A stretch of 46,623 nt of DNA from Limosilactobacillus alvi (GTDB lineage: Bacteria; Bacillota; Bacilli; Lactobacillales; Lactobacillaceae). Below are positions 31,469-40,098 of the stretch, piece after piece. The position numbers were made by a program, and so were the translations under genes. Numbering within the stretch: the stretch's first letter is position 1; each line of letters starts with the position of its first letter. The notes beneath the pieces were generated by a model. That model worked only from the letters and a program-made list of their open reading frames with translations, was not told where the DNA came from and searched no databases. Location: assembly GCF_016900115.1 (NCBI RefSeq), contig NZ_JACJJQ010000013.1, positions 1 to 46,623 on the forward strand, written 5' to 3'.

Positions 31469-34138
31469 ATGCCAAAGAAATTACTCTTAATTGACGGAAA
31501 TAGTGTTGTTTTTCGGGCCTTTTTTGCGATGCATACGCAAATGGAACGCTTTACTAACCAAGAAGGCCTGCATACGGCAGCTATTTATGGTTTCAAATTA
31601 ATGTTGGACCATATCTTGGCAAATTTTGAACCGGATGCGGCCTTAGTGGCCTTTGATGCCGGGAAAACAACTTTTCGGACGAAAAAGTTTGAAGATTATA
31701 AGGGAGGCCGGGATAAGACTCCTAGCGAATTGAGTGAGCAATTCCCCTATGTCCGGAAATTGGTAGAAGCCTGTGGGATGCATTCTTATGAATTAAAGGA
31801 CTATGAAGCTGATGATATTATTGGAACTTTGGCCAAGCAAGGGGATGAAGCTGGGTACGAAACTTTAATTGTGTCTGGGGACCGGGACTTAACCCAATTG
31901 GCAACTGATCATACCACGGTTGCAGTTACGAAAAAGGGAGTTACTCAAACTGAACACTTTACCCCAGCTTATATGCTTAAAAAGTTAGGAGTTACTCCGA
32001 CTCAGTTCATCGATGTCAAAGCCTTAATGGGGGATACTTCAGATAATTATCCTGGGGTAACGAAAATTGGTGAAAAAACAGCTATTAATTTGATTAAAGA
32101 ATACGGTTCGTTAGATAACCTTTACGCACATGTAGATGAAATGAAGAAGAGTAAGCGGAAAGAAAATCTGATTAATGAAAAAGCAATTGCTTACCAATGT
32201 CAAGATCTAGCTCGGATTCGCCGAGATGCGCCAATCGCAATTTCACTAGCTGATGTAATTTATCAAGGTCCACAAACCGATGCCTTAGTTGCTTTATATC
32301 AAGAACTAAATTTCAAATCCTTTTTGGCTAAAATGGGGACTGGGGATGAAGAATTACCTACCCAAACTGGAGAAGACGAGGTTAAATTTCAAGTTTTAAC
32401 GAAGGAAAACCTATCGGCATTAGCTAAGTTAGGTGATCGGGTGGCAATTCATATCGAACAATCCGAAGCTAACTATCATTTAGCAACCATTAAAGGGTTT
32501 GCGATTGGTAATGGGGATCAATGGTACGCAAGTCGGGATGCTAGTTTATTAACAACGGGACCAATTAAACACCTATTGGAAAATAACCATGTTAAAAAAG
32601 ATCTGTTTAATGCTAAAGCTCAAATTGTAATGTTACATCGGCAAAAAATTGAGCTAAGTGGGATTGATTTTGACTTATTACTTGCTTCTTATCTATTGAA
32701 TCCAACTTTAAATGCTAATGACGTTGGAGAGCTTGCCCACACTCATGATTATCAGGAAATTCTCACTGATGAAGACTTGTATGGTAAAGGGGTAAAACGG
32801 CAACTTCCAGAAGATGAACAAGTATTCTTACGGCACTTAGTCGCCAAAGTTCAAGCAGTTGAAAATCTTCGTCAGCCGTTAATTGATCAACTTCAAGCAA
32901 ATGAGCAATGGCCACTATATGAAGAAATTGAACGGCCGTTAAGTCGCGTTTTGGCATCCATGGAAATGCAAGGAATTAAGGTTAATGCAAAGACCCTTGA
33001 GGAAATGGGAAGTAAACTTGTTGAGCGTCTTAACGAACTTGAAAGTGAAATTTATCAAGATGCAGGCCAAGAATTCAATATTAATTCGACGAAACAACTA
33101 GGAGTAATTTTATTTGATGAATTAAAACTCCGGCCAATCAAAAAAACCAAGACGGGTTATTCGACCTCGGTAGCGGTCTTAGAGAAATTAATAGGTAAAC
33201 ACCCCATCATTGAAAAAATTCTGGAATATCGGCAAATCGCAAAACTTCAGTCAACTTATATTGCTGGGCTTTTGAAGGTTATTCATCCCGACAGTAAGAT
33301 TCATACCCGGTATTTACAAACATTAACGGCAACTGGGCGACTTTCTTCAGTTGATCCAAACCTCCAAAATATTCCAGTACGCCTTGAAGAAGGTAAGCGC
33401 ATTCGAAAAGCTTTTGTTCCTAGTCAACCAGGATGGAAGATTTTCTCTGCCGATTACTCGCAAGTGGAATTACGGGTCTTAGCCCATGTAACAGGTGATC
33501 ATAACCTACAACAAGATTTTATTAATGGGGAAGATATTCATGCGGCCACGGCTCGACGGATCTTCCACCTATTGCCAGGAGAAAAAGTTGACCCAAATAT
33601 GCGGCGCCAAGCTAAGGCGGTTAATTTTGGAATTGTCTACGGAATCTCTGATTTTGGATTAGCCCAAAACATCCACGTTTCTCGGAAGCAAGCCCATGAT
33701 TTTATTGAAGCTTACTTTGAAGAATTTCCGGGCGTAGCAAAATATGTTAAGGAAATTGTTGAAGTTGCGCGTAAACAAGGCTATGTTGAAACAATTACTC
33801 ACCGGCGGCGTTATTTACCAGATATTAATGCCAAGAGCTTTAATATACGTTCTTTTGCTGAAAGGACGGCGATGAATACGCCGATTCAGGGTAGTGCTGC
33901 TGATATTATTAAAATCGCTATGATTAAGATGCCAAAAGAGTTAGCAAAACAACATCTTAAAGCTAAGATGTTGCTACAAATTCACGACGAATTGGTCTTT
34001 GAAGCCCCAGAAGAAGAAATTCCAGTCTTGGCTGAATTGGTTCCAAAGGTAATGGATTCAGCAATGGAGCTCGCAGTACCTTTGAAAGTTGAGAAAAAGG
34101 TGGGCGATACCTGGTATGATCTTAAAAAGTTAGATTAG
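31469..34138 (+). CDS. polA: DNA polymerase I
   Basis: Repair and Okazaki-fragment polymerase, 889 residues. Residues 1-290 form the 5'-3' exonuclease (YEADDIIGT, SGDRDLTQL, GDTSDNYPG). The middle domain (about 300-470) has the 3'-5' exonuclease fold but lacks the catalytic Asp-x-Glu (VAIHIEQSE instead), as in Bacillus-type enzymes, so no proofreading is expected. The polymerase domain has motif A DYSQVELRVLAH near residue 660, motif B RRQAKAVNFGIVYGIS near 711 and motif C QIHDELVFE near 837. GGAAAGG precedes the ATG. Extended -10 TGTTAAAAT lies about 35 bases upstream. Confidence 0.97.
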   Translation: MPKKLLLIDGNSVVFRAFFAMHTQMERFTNQEGLHTAAIYGFKLMLDHILANFEPDAALVAFDAGKTTFRTKKFEDYKGGRDKTPSELSEQFPYVRKLVEACGMHSYELKDYEADDIIGTLAKQGDEAGYETLIVSGDRDLTQLATDHTTVAVTKKGVTQTEHFTPAYMLKKLGVTPTQFIDVKALMGDTSDNYPGVTKIGEKTAINLIKEYGSLDNLYAHVDEMKKSKRKENLINEKAIAYQCQDLARIRRDAPIAISLADVIYQGPQTDALVALYQELNFKSFLAKMGTGDEELPTQTGEDEVKFQVLTKENLSALAKLGDRVAIHIEQSEANYHLATIKGFAIGNGDQWYASRDASLLTTGPIKHLLENNHVKKDLFNAKAQIVMLHRQKIELSGIDFDLLLASYLLNPTLNANDVGELAHTHDYQEILTDEDLYGKGVKRQLPEDEQVFLRHLVAKVQAVENLRQPLIDQLQANEQWPLYEEIERPLSRVLASMEMQGIKVNAKTLEEMGSKLVERLNELESEIYQDAGQEFNINSTKQLGVILFDELKLRPIKKTKTGYSTSVAVLEKLIGKHPIIEKILEYRQIAKLQSTYIAGLLKVIHPDSKIHTRYLQTLTATGRLSSVDPNLQNIPVRLEEGKRIRKAFVPSQPGWKIFSADYSQVELRVLAHVTGDHNLQQDFINGEDIHAATARRIFHLLPGEKVDPNMRRQAKAVNFGIVYGISDFGLAQNIHVSRKQAHDFIEAYFEEFPGVAKYVKEIVEVARKQGYVETITHRRRYLPDINAKSFNIRSFAERTAMNTPIQGSAADIIKIAMIKMPKELAKQHLKAKMLLQIHDELVFEAPEEEIPVLAELVPKVMDSAMELAVPLKVEKKVGDTWYDLKKLD

Positions 34139-34151
34139 TGAATAAAAGTTT

Positions 34152-34202
34152 AGAGGATGGGAAGTTATAGCCTTGTATGGTGGACTTTTCCATCTTCTTT
34201 TT
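34152..34202 (+). terminator. Terminator-like hairpin after polA
   Basis: AGAGGATGGGAAGT pairs with ACTTTTCCATCTTCT, with G-U pairs and a large loop, ending in a T run. Confidence 0.65.
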
Positions 34203-34219
34203 AGTTTCAGCCCAGATAC

Positions 34220-34249
34220 TTGAGAACTAAGACTAATTTTAACTATAAT
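34220..34249 (+). promoter_or_regulatory. Promoter of mutM
   Basis: TTGAGA (34220-34225), 18-base spacer, TATAAT (34244-34249), 33 bases before the GTG start. Confidence 0.65.
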
Positions 34250-34282
34250 AAATATAAATTAATCAAAAGGTAGGCGGAGATT

Positions 34283-35122
34283 GTGCCAGAATTACCAGAA
34301 GTTGAAACTGTTCGGCGGGGGTTAATGCGGATCGCTGCGGGACGGCAAATTAATGGGATTGATATATATTATCCAAAAATGATTGAAAATTCAGTTGAAA
34401 ATTTTAAAGAAGCTTTGATTGGACAAACAATTGAACGAATTGATCGGCGCGGAAAGTACTTACTTTTTCGTTTTTCAAATGACTTAACAATGATCTCGCA
34501 CTTGCGGATGGAAGGAAGTTATTTTAACCAAAAAACGGGTACTGCAATTGATAAGCATGTTCACGTATTATTTCATTTTACTGATGGTACTGATTTAGGC
34601 TATCGGGATACCCGTAAGTTTGGACGGATGCATTTGGTTAAAACCGGAACAGAAATGCAGTATGGCGGCTTGGCAAAGATTGGTCCCGAACCAACTGAAG
34701 AAGATCTTAAACTTGATTATTTAGTAAAGATTATGAAAAAGTCCCATAGTAAGATTAAACCTTTCTTACTCAATCAAGCCCATGTAGCCGGTCTCGGAAA
34801 TATTTATGCAGATGAAGTCCTGTGGGAAACTCAGATCAATCCCGAAGAACCCACAAACCAAGTATCAGAGGCGAAAATTGCTAAGCTACGTGAAAACATC
34901 ATTCATGAATTAGCCCGGGCAACCGAACATCATGGAACAACAGTCCACTCTTTTAAGAATGCTTTTGGGGATGCTGGAAAATTCCAAAATGAATTGGACG
35001 TTTATGGCCGAGGCGGTGAAAAATGCCATCGGTGTGGAACTAAGCTCGTTAAGATTAAGGTTGCCCAACGGGGAACGACTTTCTGTCCCCGTTGTCAACC
35101 ATTGGTAAAAGCCGATGACTAA
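34283..35122 (+). CDS. mutM: Formamidopyrimidine-DNA glycosylase
   Basis: Removes 8-oxoguanine and ring-opened purines and cuts the DNA backbone. The 279-residue enzyme starts with PELPEVETVRRGL, where Pro2 is the catalytic amine after Met removal and Glu3 is the proton donor; the helix-two-turn-helix lies near residue 150-180, and the C-terminal zinc finger has Cys pairs in CHRC and CPRC. The start is GTG at 34283 with GGCGGAG upstream. The last 8 bases overlap coaE, and polA lies upstream under a separate promoter. Confidence 0.96.
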   Translation: MPELPEVETVRRGLMRIAAGRQINGIDIYYPKMIENSVENFKEALIGQTIERIDRRGKYLLFRFSNDLTMISHLRMEGSYFNQKTGTAIDKHVHVLFHFTDGTDLGYRDTRKFGRMHLVKTGTEMQYGGLAKIGPEPTEEDLKLDYLVKIMKKSHSKIKPFLLNQAHVAGLGNIYADEVLWETQINPEEPTNQVSEAKIAKLRENIIHELARATEHHGTTVHSFKNAFGDAGKFQNELDVYGRGGEKCHRCGTKLVKIKVAQRGTTFCPRCQPLVKADD

Positions 35123-35708
35123 GGTTTTAGGCTTAACTGGGGGGATTGCAACCGGTAAATCAACGGTGTCAAAATATCTTGCTCAAAAAGGAGCGGTAAT
35201 TATTGATGGTGACTTAATTGCCCGCCGGGTAGTGGAACCCCATCAACTGGGCCTAAAGCGGTTGGTAGCGGCTTTTGGTTCCCAAATTTTAGCTTCGGAT
35301 GGGACTTTGCTACGAGCCAAATTGGGGGAAATGGTCTTTGGCGATGTGCGAGCAGAAACAAAGTTAAATCAAGCTTTAGGGCCAATTATTCACCAAGAGT
35401 TTTGTGTGGATTTAAAAAAGGCCAGGGCCAATCAAGTGAAATTAGTGGTTTTAGATATTCCACTCTTATTCGAAGGGGGATACGAGACCATGTGTGATGC
35501 CGTAATGGTTGTTGCTGTTAAGCCGGCCACTCAATTAAAACGATTAATGGCGCGCAATCATTATAATAAGGCAACGGCACAAGCTCGGATTAATGCCCAA
35601 TGGCCGCTCGAGCAGAAACAAGAGCTAGCGAATGTGGTGATCGATAATGAAGGATCGATAATGAATACCTACTTGCAAGTTGATAATTGGCTGTTTAAGT
35701 GGCTTTAA
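35115..35708 (+). CDS. coaE: Dephospho-CoA kinase
   Basis: Last step of coenzyme A synthesis: phosphorylates the 3'-hydroxyl of dephospho-CoA. The 197-residue protein begins with the P-loop GLTGGIATGKST and has the LDIPLLFEGG motif near residue 115 and the lid with RLMARN. It overlaps mutM by 8 bases, a gene order common in Firmicutes. Translation is likely coupled to mutM. Confidence 0.94.
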   Translation: MTKVLGLTGGIATGKSTVSKYLAQKGAVIIDGDLIARRVVEPHQLGLKRLVAAFGSQILASDGTLLRAKLGEMVFGDVRAETKLNQALGPIIHQEFCVDLKKARANQVKLVVLDIPLLFEGGYETMCDAVMVVAVKPATQLKRLMARNHYNKATAQARINAQWPLEQKQELANVVIDNEGSIMNTYLQVDNWLFKWL

Positions 35709-35762
35709 TAATGCTATAATAAAATGAATCTATTGAGTTAAGGAATAATTAGGAGGTTAGTG

Positions 35763-36245
35763 ATGATTTGTCCACATTGTCATCATAACGGCTCGCGAGT
35801 TGTTGACAGTCGTCCGAGCGAAGATGGGACTTTTATCCGGCGGCGCCGCGAATGCATGAATTGCGGCTTTCGCTTTACTACCTTTGAACGATATGAAGAG
35901 ACCCCACTTTTGGTAATTAAAAAGGATGGAACCCGCCAAGAATTTAGCCGGCAAAAAGTTTTGAATGGCTTAGTACGTTCAGCAGAAAAGCGACCCGTTA
36001 GTATGGAAAAGTTAACTGATATTGCTTCAAATGTTGAATCCCGGGTCCGGCGGCTTGGAGAAAATGAGGTTTCAAGCCAAGTGATTGGCGAATTTGTGAT
36101 GAATGAGTTACAAGAGGTTGATCAGATCGCTTATATTCGTTTTGCTAGCGTTTATCGGCAATTTAAAGATGTTGATACCTTCATGAATGAACTTAAATCG
36201 GTCATGGATAAACAACATCATCAAACGGAGAACAATGATGATTGA
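35763..36245 (+). CDS. nrdR: Transcriptional repressor NrdR
   Basis: Nucleotide-sensing repressor of ribonucleotide reductase genes. The 160-residue protein has the N-terminal zinc ribbon (CPHC near residue 3 and CMNCGFRFTTFER near residue 31) with the DSRPSEDGTFIRRRREC stretch between, then an ATP-cone domain (residues about 47-137: VIKKDGTRQEFSRQKV). The ATG at 35763 has AGGAGG 6 bases upstream; the preceding GTG at 35760 is too close. It overlaps dnaB by 8 bases, as in other Firmicutes. No NrdR box is seen in the window. Confidence 0.95.
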   Translation: MICPHCHHNGSRVVDSRPSEDGTFIRRRRECMNCGFRFTTFERYEETPLLVIKKDGTRQEFSRQKVLNGLVRSAEKRPVSMEKLTDIASNVESRVRRLGENEVSSQVIGEFVMNELQEVDQIAYIRFASVYRQFKDVDTFMNELKSVMDKQHHQTENNDD

Positions 36246-37611
36246 GCGTGCCCCGATAACTCCTAAAACGGGATACTTAGTTAGTGCCAATTCGAAGTTT
36301 GTTGGGCTTTTTCAAACATCTTTTTTGCCCTTCTATCAGCCCCTGCTTGGTGCTGATGCATTAGGGCTTTTTTTAGCTTTAAGTGACTTAGTTAAACCAA
36401 ACCCGGTCTTAGCAAAGCGACAACTGGTTAGTACTTTGCTAGTTCGTTTAAATATTGGTTTACCTGCTTTTTCGCGGGCTCTTGACCGCTTAGAAGGTTT
36501 GGGGTTGATAAAAACTTACCAATTAAGCGATGAATTAGGAGTAACTCTCGTTTTTGAGGTTCAACCACCACTAACCCCAGTTGAATTAATTAACGATGAT
36601 TTGTTATCTGTTCTATTATTGCAACAAGTCGGGGCAAATGAATTTAATCACTTGGTTCAACGGGCAAAGGAGAATTTTTTTGATCCTAGCCAACTAAAAC
36701 AAGTTACGAAAAGTTTCTTTACTGTTTTTAAACCGGATCCAAGTACGCAAGCTAAAGATGACCAGGCAATAACTGAGGCGCGACAATCATTGCCGACTGA
36801 TCAGACGCCTTCTTTATCGGTGCCAACTGAGAATTTTGATTTTAATTTTTTCCTTCGTCAAGCGGACAGTCTGGGTGTTCCAGAGGATCAATTACGGGAA
36901 GCGCAAAAGTTAATTTTGACAGAGCACCGGTTATATGGTTTTGATGAGCTTCAGTTGGCTAACTTGGCTGCCCGGGCAACGGATCTTGCAACTAATACTT
37001 TTAGGCAATTAACTTTTAAAAATGAGGTCCAGCGTGCTAGTCAGCCAGTTCAAACCAAACTCCAAGTTGTCAGTGATAATGAGGACGTAACCGGTTTTTC
37101 TCAACCAATGCGCGAACTGGTTCAACTAGCTGATCGATTGGCTCCGGTTCCATTCCTTAAGCAAATTAAAGAGCAAAAAGGGGGGTTTGTCACCCCGGCT
37201 GAGCAACGAGTTTTAATGGAAATTGGGCGTAATAGTAACTTACCAGGAAGCGTATTGAATGTTTTAACTTGGTATTTGTTAGTTGATCAAGGAATGGATA
37301 ATCTGGTTGCTAACCTAGCAATTTCAATTGCTTCGTCTTGGCAATCCAAAGGAATTAATTCAGCTGCTCAGGCTTTACGGCAAGCACAAAGTCATCAGAA
37401 AAAACAACGAGAACGTTTTGAGCAACGACAGAATCGCCATTCATCTAATTACAGTAATAAACGACCGCGGATCAAAGAAGAGCTACCAGAATGGGCGAAA
37501 AAGTCTGACCATCCGACCAAAGGAAAAAAAGGGGGCGAAGTTGATCCTAAACGGGTTGCCGAAATGAAAAAAATGCTCGCTGATATGAAGAAACATCATA
37601 AAAACAACTAA
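36238..37611 (+). CDS. dnaB: Replication initiation / membrane attachment protein DnaB
   Basis: Part of the Firmicutes helicase-loading primosome with DnaD and DnaI; binds DNA and the membrane at oriC. The 457-residue protein has the helical, winged-helix-like N-terminal part (YLVSANSKFVGLFQTSFLPFYQPLLG near residue 10) and the C-terminal DnaB/DnaD domain (about residues 310-390, ending VLNVLTWYLLV), then a Lys/Arg-rich tail. The ATG at 36238 has GGAG 7 bases upstream. It is followed after 14 bases by dnaI. This is not the replicative helicase, which is called DnaC in Bacillus. Confidence 0.92.
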   Translation: MIERAPITPKTGYLVSANSKFVGLFQTSFLPFYQPLLGADALGLFLALSDLVKPNPVLAKRQLVSTLLVRLNIGLPAFSRALDRLEGLGLIKTYQLSDELGVTLVFEVQPPLTPVELINDDLLSVLLLQQVGANEFNHLVQRAKENFFDPSQLKQVTKSFFTVFKPDPSTQAKDDQAITEARQSLPTDQTPSLSVPTENFDFNFFLRQADSLGVPEDQLREAQKLILTEHRLYGFDELQLANLAARATDLATNTFRQLTFKNEVQRASQPVQTKLQVVSDNEDVTGFSQPMRELVQLADRLAPVPFLKQIKEQKGGFVTPAEQRVLMEIGRNSNLPGSVLNVLTWYLLVDQGMDNLVANLAISIASSWQSKGINSAAQALRQAQSHQKKQRERFEQRQNRHSSNYSNKRPRIKEELPEWAKKSDHPTKGKKGGEVDPKRVAEMKKMLADMKKHHKNN

Positions 37612-37625
37612 AGGGAGGGATTTAA

Positions 37626-38573
37626 ATGGAATCAGTTAATCAAACGATGGATGGGATCATTAATCCTCAAGGTGGGGATGAGGCATATCGTAAAATTATG
37701 AAAGCGGTCTTTGCCGATCCGGAAGTCCAATCCTTCCTTCGGAATCATCAAGATGAACTTGACCAAGAAAGCATTAACCGAGGGAGCTCTAAGTTATACG
37801 AATTTGTTCATGATCGGGACTTGGTTAAACAAGGTAAGGCAAGCGTCGCCCCGGGATATGTTCCGCGGTTAGCGATATCGGCTGGACAAATTGATGTTGT
37901 TTATGTTCCAACTGAACAACTCCGCGCTCAAAGGGCAGCAGCAAAGCAACGATCTTTAGTTGAAACTTTGGCCATGCCTAAGTTTATTGCTAATGCGACC
38001 TTTGAAAATGCTTTTCTAGAAGGTGAAAATGCTTCTGAATATCGAAACGTTGCCTTTCAACGTGGCATGCGATTTGTCCATGATTATTCACCAAGTAGCT
38101 TTATGCCAGGAATGTATCTAACCGGTGAGTTTGGGGTCGGCAAAACCTTTTTACTTGGTGCGATTGCCAATGGGCTCGCAAGGGAACGCGGAATTCAATC
38201 AATTCTAATTCACTTTCCTACTTTTGCGGTTAGCATGAAGAGCTCAATTGGAAAAAATACAACTGACTTGGAACGGGATCGGATTAAACAGGCCCCAATC
38301 TTAATGATCGATGATATTGGTGCAGATGCGATGTCCGCTTGGGTCCGGGATGAAGTTTTGGGTGTGATATTGGAATATCGGATGCAGATGGAATTACCAA
38401 CCTTTTTCTCTTCTAATTTTACAATGGTTGAGCTTGAGAAACACTTGGCAGTTGATGTAAAAGGGGATCAAGAACCACTAAAGGCAAAACGGATTATGGA
38501 ACGAATTCGCTTTTTATCCCGGGAAGTTACGGTTGGTGGTGACAATTTACGACAGAAGTTAGGAAAAATATAA
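37626..38573 (+). CDS. dnaI: Helicase loader DnaI
   Basis: AAA+ ATPase that loads the replicative helicase onto DNA. The 315-residue protein has an N-terminal helicase-binding domain (about residues 1-130), Walker A GEFGVGKT near residue 168, Walker B ILMIDDIG near residue 222, and the arginine finger region at the end. GGGAGGG precedes the ATG. It ends the nrdR-dnaB-dnaI run. In many Firmicutes thrS follows here; in this window the infC operon follows directly. Confidence 0.93.
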   Translation: MESVNQTMDGIINPQGGDEAYRKIMKAVFADPEVQSFLRNHQDELDQESINRGSSKLYEFVHDRDLVKQGKASVAPGYVPRLAISAGQIDVVYVPTEQLRAQRAAAKQRSLVETLAMPKFIANATFENAFLEGENASEYRNVAFQRGMRFVHDYSPSSFMPGMYLTGEFGVGKTFLLGAIANGLARERGIQSILIHFPTFAVSMKSSIGKNTTDLERDRIKQAPILMIDDIGADAMSAWVRDEVLGVILEYRMQMELPTFFSSNFTMVELEKHLAVDVKGDQEPLKAKRIMERIRFLSREVTVGGDNLRQKLGKI

Positions 38574-38580
38574 AAAGTTC

Positions 38581-38607
38581 TTGACTTGTAGTGGTAATTT
38601 TTATAAT
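38581..38607 (+). promoter_or_regulatory. Promoter of the infC-rpmI-rplT operon
   Basis: TTGACT (38581-38586) and TATAAT (38602-38607), 15 bases apart, directly behind the dnaI stop codon. Transcription would start near 38614, at the beginning of the L20 leader. Confidence 0.65.
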
Positions 38608-38613
38608 ATATGG

Positions 38614-38757
38614 AGTGTTGAAAGAAAAAAGCAGAAGCACCCGCTTCTCGCCTTGGTAATAAACAGGTTGCCGGGCTGATGAGTTGAAGTATGATGGTTG
38701 GAATATTACCATTTTACGGCGGGGTGGTATGCACTCCGCTTTTTTGCTTGCTCTTTC
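38614..38757 (+). ncRNA. L20 (infC) leader with attenuator
   Basis: An RNA leader that controls the IF3-L35-L20 operon by binding ribosomal protein L20. The start contains GCAGAAGCACCCGCTTCTCG, the typical opening of the L20 leader of Firmicutes. It ends with the terminator GCGGGGTG (38719-38726) / CACTCCGC (38732-38739) followed by six T. When L20 is in excess it should favour the terminator. The class is recognised by sequence, not by a covariance search. Confidence 0.85.
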
Positions 38758-38784
38758 CACTAAAAATATCGGAGGTGTGTTGCC

Positions 38785-39309
38785 ATAGCTCAGGGAATGA
38801 TTGTCAATAACGGTATTCGGGCCAAGGAAGTTCGGTTAATTGACCAAGATGGTGAACAACTCGGAGTTAAGTCAAAAGAAGAAGCTTTGCGGATGGCAGA
38901 AGCTGCTGATCTTGACTTAGTTTTAGTTGCTCCCAAAGCGCGTCCAGCCGTTGCTCGGATTATGGACTACGGGAAGTACCGTTTTGAAATGCAAAAGAAA
39001 GAACGGGAAGCGCGGAAGAACCAAAAGACTGTTGCAGTTAAGGAAATCCGCTTAAGTCCCACAATTGATACGAATGATTTTAACGTGAAGTTAGGGCGGG
39101 TTCGGAAGTTCATCGAAAAGGGTGACAAAGTTCGGGTCTCGCTTCGCTTCCGAGGTCGTGCAATTACGCATAAGGATATCGGTCGTGACATGATTGAGAA
39201 GATGGCTGATGAAACTAAAGACATCGCCACGGTTGTGCAACGGCCAAAGATGGAAGGGCGGAGTATGTTCTTAACACTTGCTCCCCTTAACGAAAAGGCA
39301 AAAAAATAA
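38785..39309 (+). CDS. infC: Translation initiation factor IF-3
   Basis: Binds the 30S subunit, keeps subunits apart and checks the start codon. The two-domain protein (linker around residue 80 with many Lys and Arg; DTNDFNVKLGRVRKFIEKGDKV in the C domain) has standard length. The start is set at ATA 38785: GGAGGTG (38771-38777) is 9 bases upstream, an in-frame stop lies at 38761, and no ATG, GTG or TTG lies in frame before the ATG at 38797, which is 21 bases from the site. An unusual start codon of infC is known to allow self-control. The ATG would give 170 residues, the ATA 174. Confidence 0.93.
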   Translation: MAQGMIVNNGIRAKEVRLIDQDGEQLGVKSKEEALRMAEAADLDLVLVAPKARPAVARIMDYGKYRFEMQKKEREARKNQKTVAVKEIRLSPTIDTNDFNVKLGRVRKFIEKGDKVRVSLRFRGRAITHKDIGRDMIEKMADETKDIATVVQRPKMEGRSMFLTLAPLNEKAKK

Positions 39310-39330
39310 CAAAGAAGGTAGGAATTCATT

Positions 39331-39528
39331 ATGCCAAAGATGAAGACTAATCGCGCTGCTGCAAAGCGTTTTAAGCGGACTGCTAAGGGTGGTTTCAAGA
39401 GTGGTAACTCATTTACTAGCCACCGTTTCCACGGTAAGACTAAGAAGCAACGTCGTCAATTACGTGGTTTATCCATGATGGATAAGTCTAACGTAAAGCG
39501 TTTCAAGAAGATGCTTCCTGCTAAGTAA
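39331..39528 (+). CDS. rpmI: 50S ribosomal protein L35
   Basis: A 65-residue, very basic protein of the large subunit, with the family pattern [14 protein letters not shown] and [27 protein letters not shown] lies before the ATG. It lies between infC and rplT, the conserved operon order, and its codons are those of highly expressed genes. Confidence 0.97.
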   Translation: MPKMKTNRAAAKRFKRTAKGGFKSGNSFTSHRFHGKTKKQRRQLRGLSMMDKSNVKRFKKMLPAK

Positions 39529-39585
39529 GATTAGTAGCGAGCCTACACGATTAAAATAAAACTAGTATTTTAGGAGGTTACCACT

Positions 39586-39939
39586 ATGCGAGTTAAGGGT
39601 GGAACAGTTACGCGCGCTCGTCGGAAGCGCATTATGAAGTTGGCTAAGGGTTACACTGGTTCAAAGCACCGTCTTTTTAAGACTGCTAAGGACCAAGTTA
39701 TGAAGGGGTACACTTACGCATTCCGTGACCGGAAGGTTAACAAGCGTAAGTTCCGTGAATTATGGATTGCCCGGATTAACGCTGGTGCCCGTATGAACGG
39801 ACTTAGCTACTCCAAGTTGATGCATGGTTTGAAGTTAGCTAACATTGATATCAACCGGAAGATGTTAGCCGATCTCGCAGTTAACGATGCCGATGCTTTT
39901 AAGGCTTTGGTTGAAGAGGCTAAGAAGGCTTTAAACTAA
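39586..39939 (+). CDS. rplT: 50S ribosomal protein L20
   Basis: Binds 23S rRNA early in large-subunit assembly and also represses its own operon by binding the leader RNA. The 117-residue protein starts [22 protein letters not shown] and contains [27 protein letters not shown] precedes the ATG. It is the last gene of the operon. Confidence 0.97.
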   Translation: MRVKGGTVTRARRKRIMKLAKGYTGSKHRLFKTAKDQVMKGYTYAFRDRKVNKRKFRELWIARINAGARMNGLSYSKLMHGLKLANIDINRKMLADLAVNDADAFKALVEEAKKALN

Positions 39940-39959
39940 ACTTTAAATTAAATGAATTG

Positions 39960-39998
39960 GATTAGGACGGTTATCTAACTTGCCCTAATCTTTTTTTT
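39960..39998 (+). terminator. Terminator of infC-rpmI-rplT
   Basis: GATTAGG (39960-39966) pairs with CCTAATC (39984-39990), followed by eight T. Confidence 0.9.
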
Positions 39999-40036
39999 AA
40001 CAATAAAGTTAAATAGGATAATTACAAGGTTAAAAT

Positions 40037-40065
40037 TTGAACCAGAACAAGTAGACCGTTATAAT
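40037..40065 (+). promoter_or_regulatory. Promoter of the yqeG-yqeH-yhbY-nadD operon
   Basis: TTGAAC (40037-40042), a 17-base spacer and TATAAT (40060-40065), 34 bases before the yqeG start. Confidence 0.75.
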
Positions 40066-40098
40066 GAAGTTTAGTTAATTTTGTGTGAGGAAATAATT

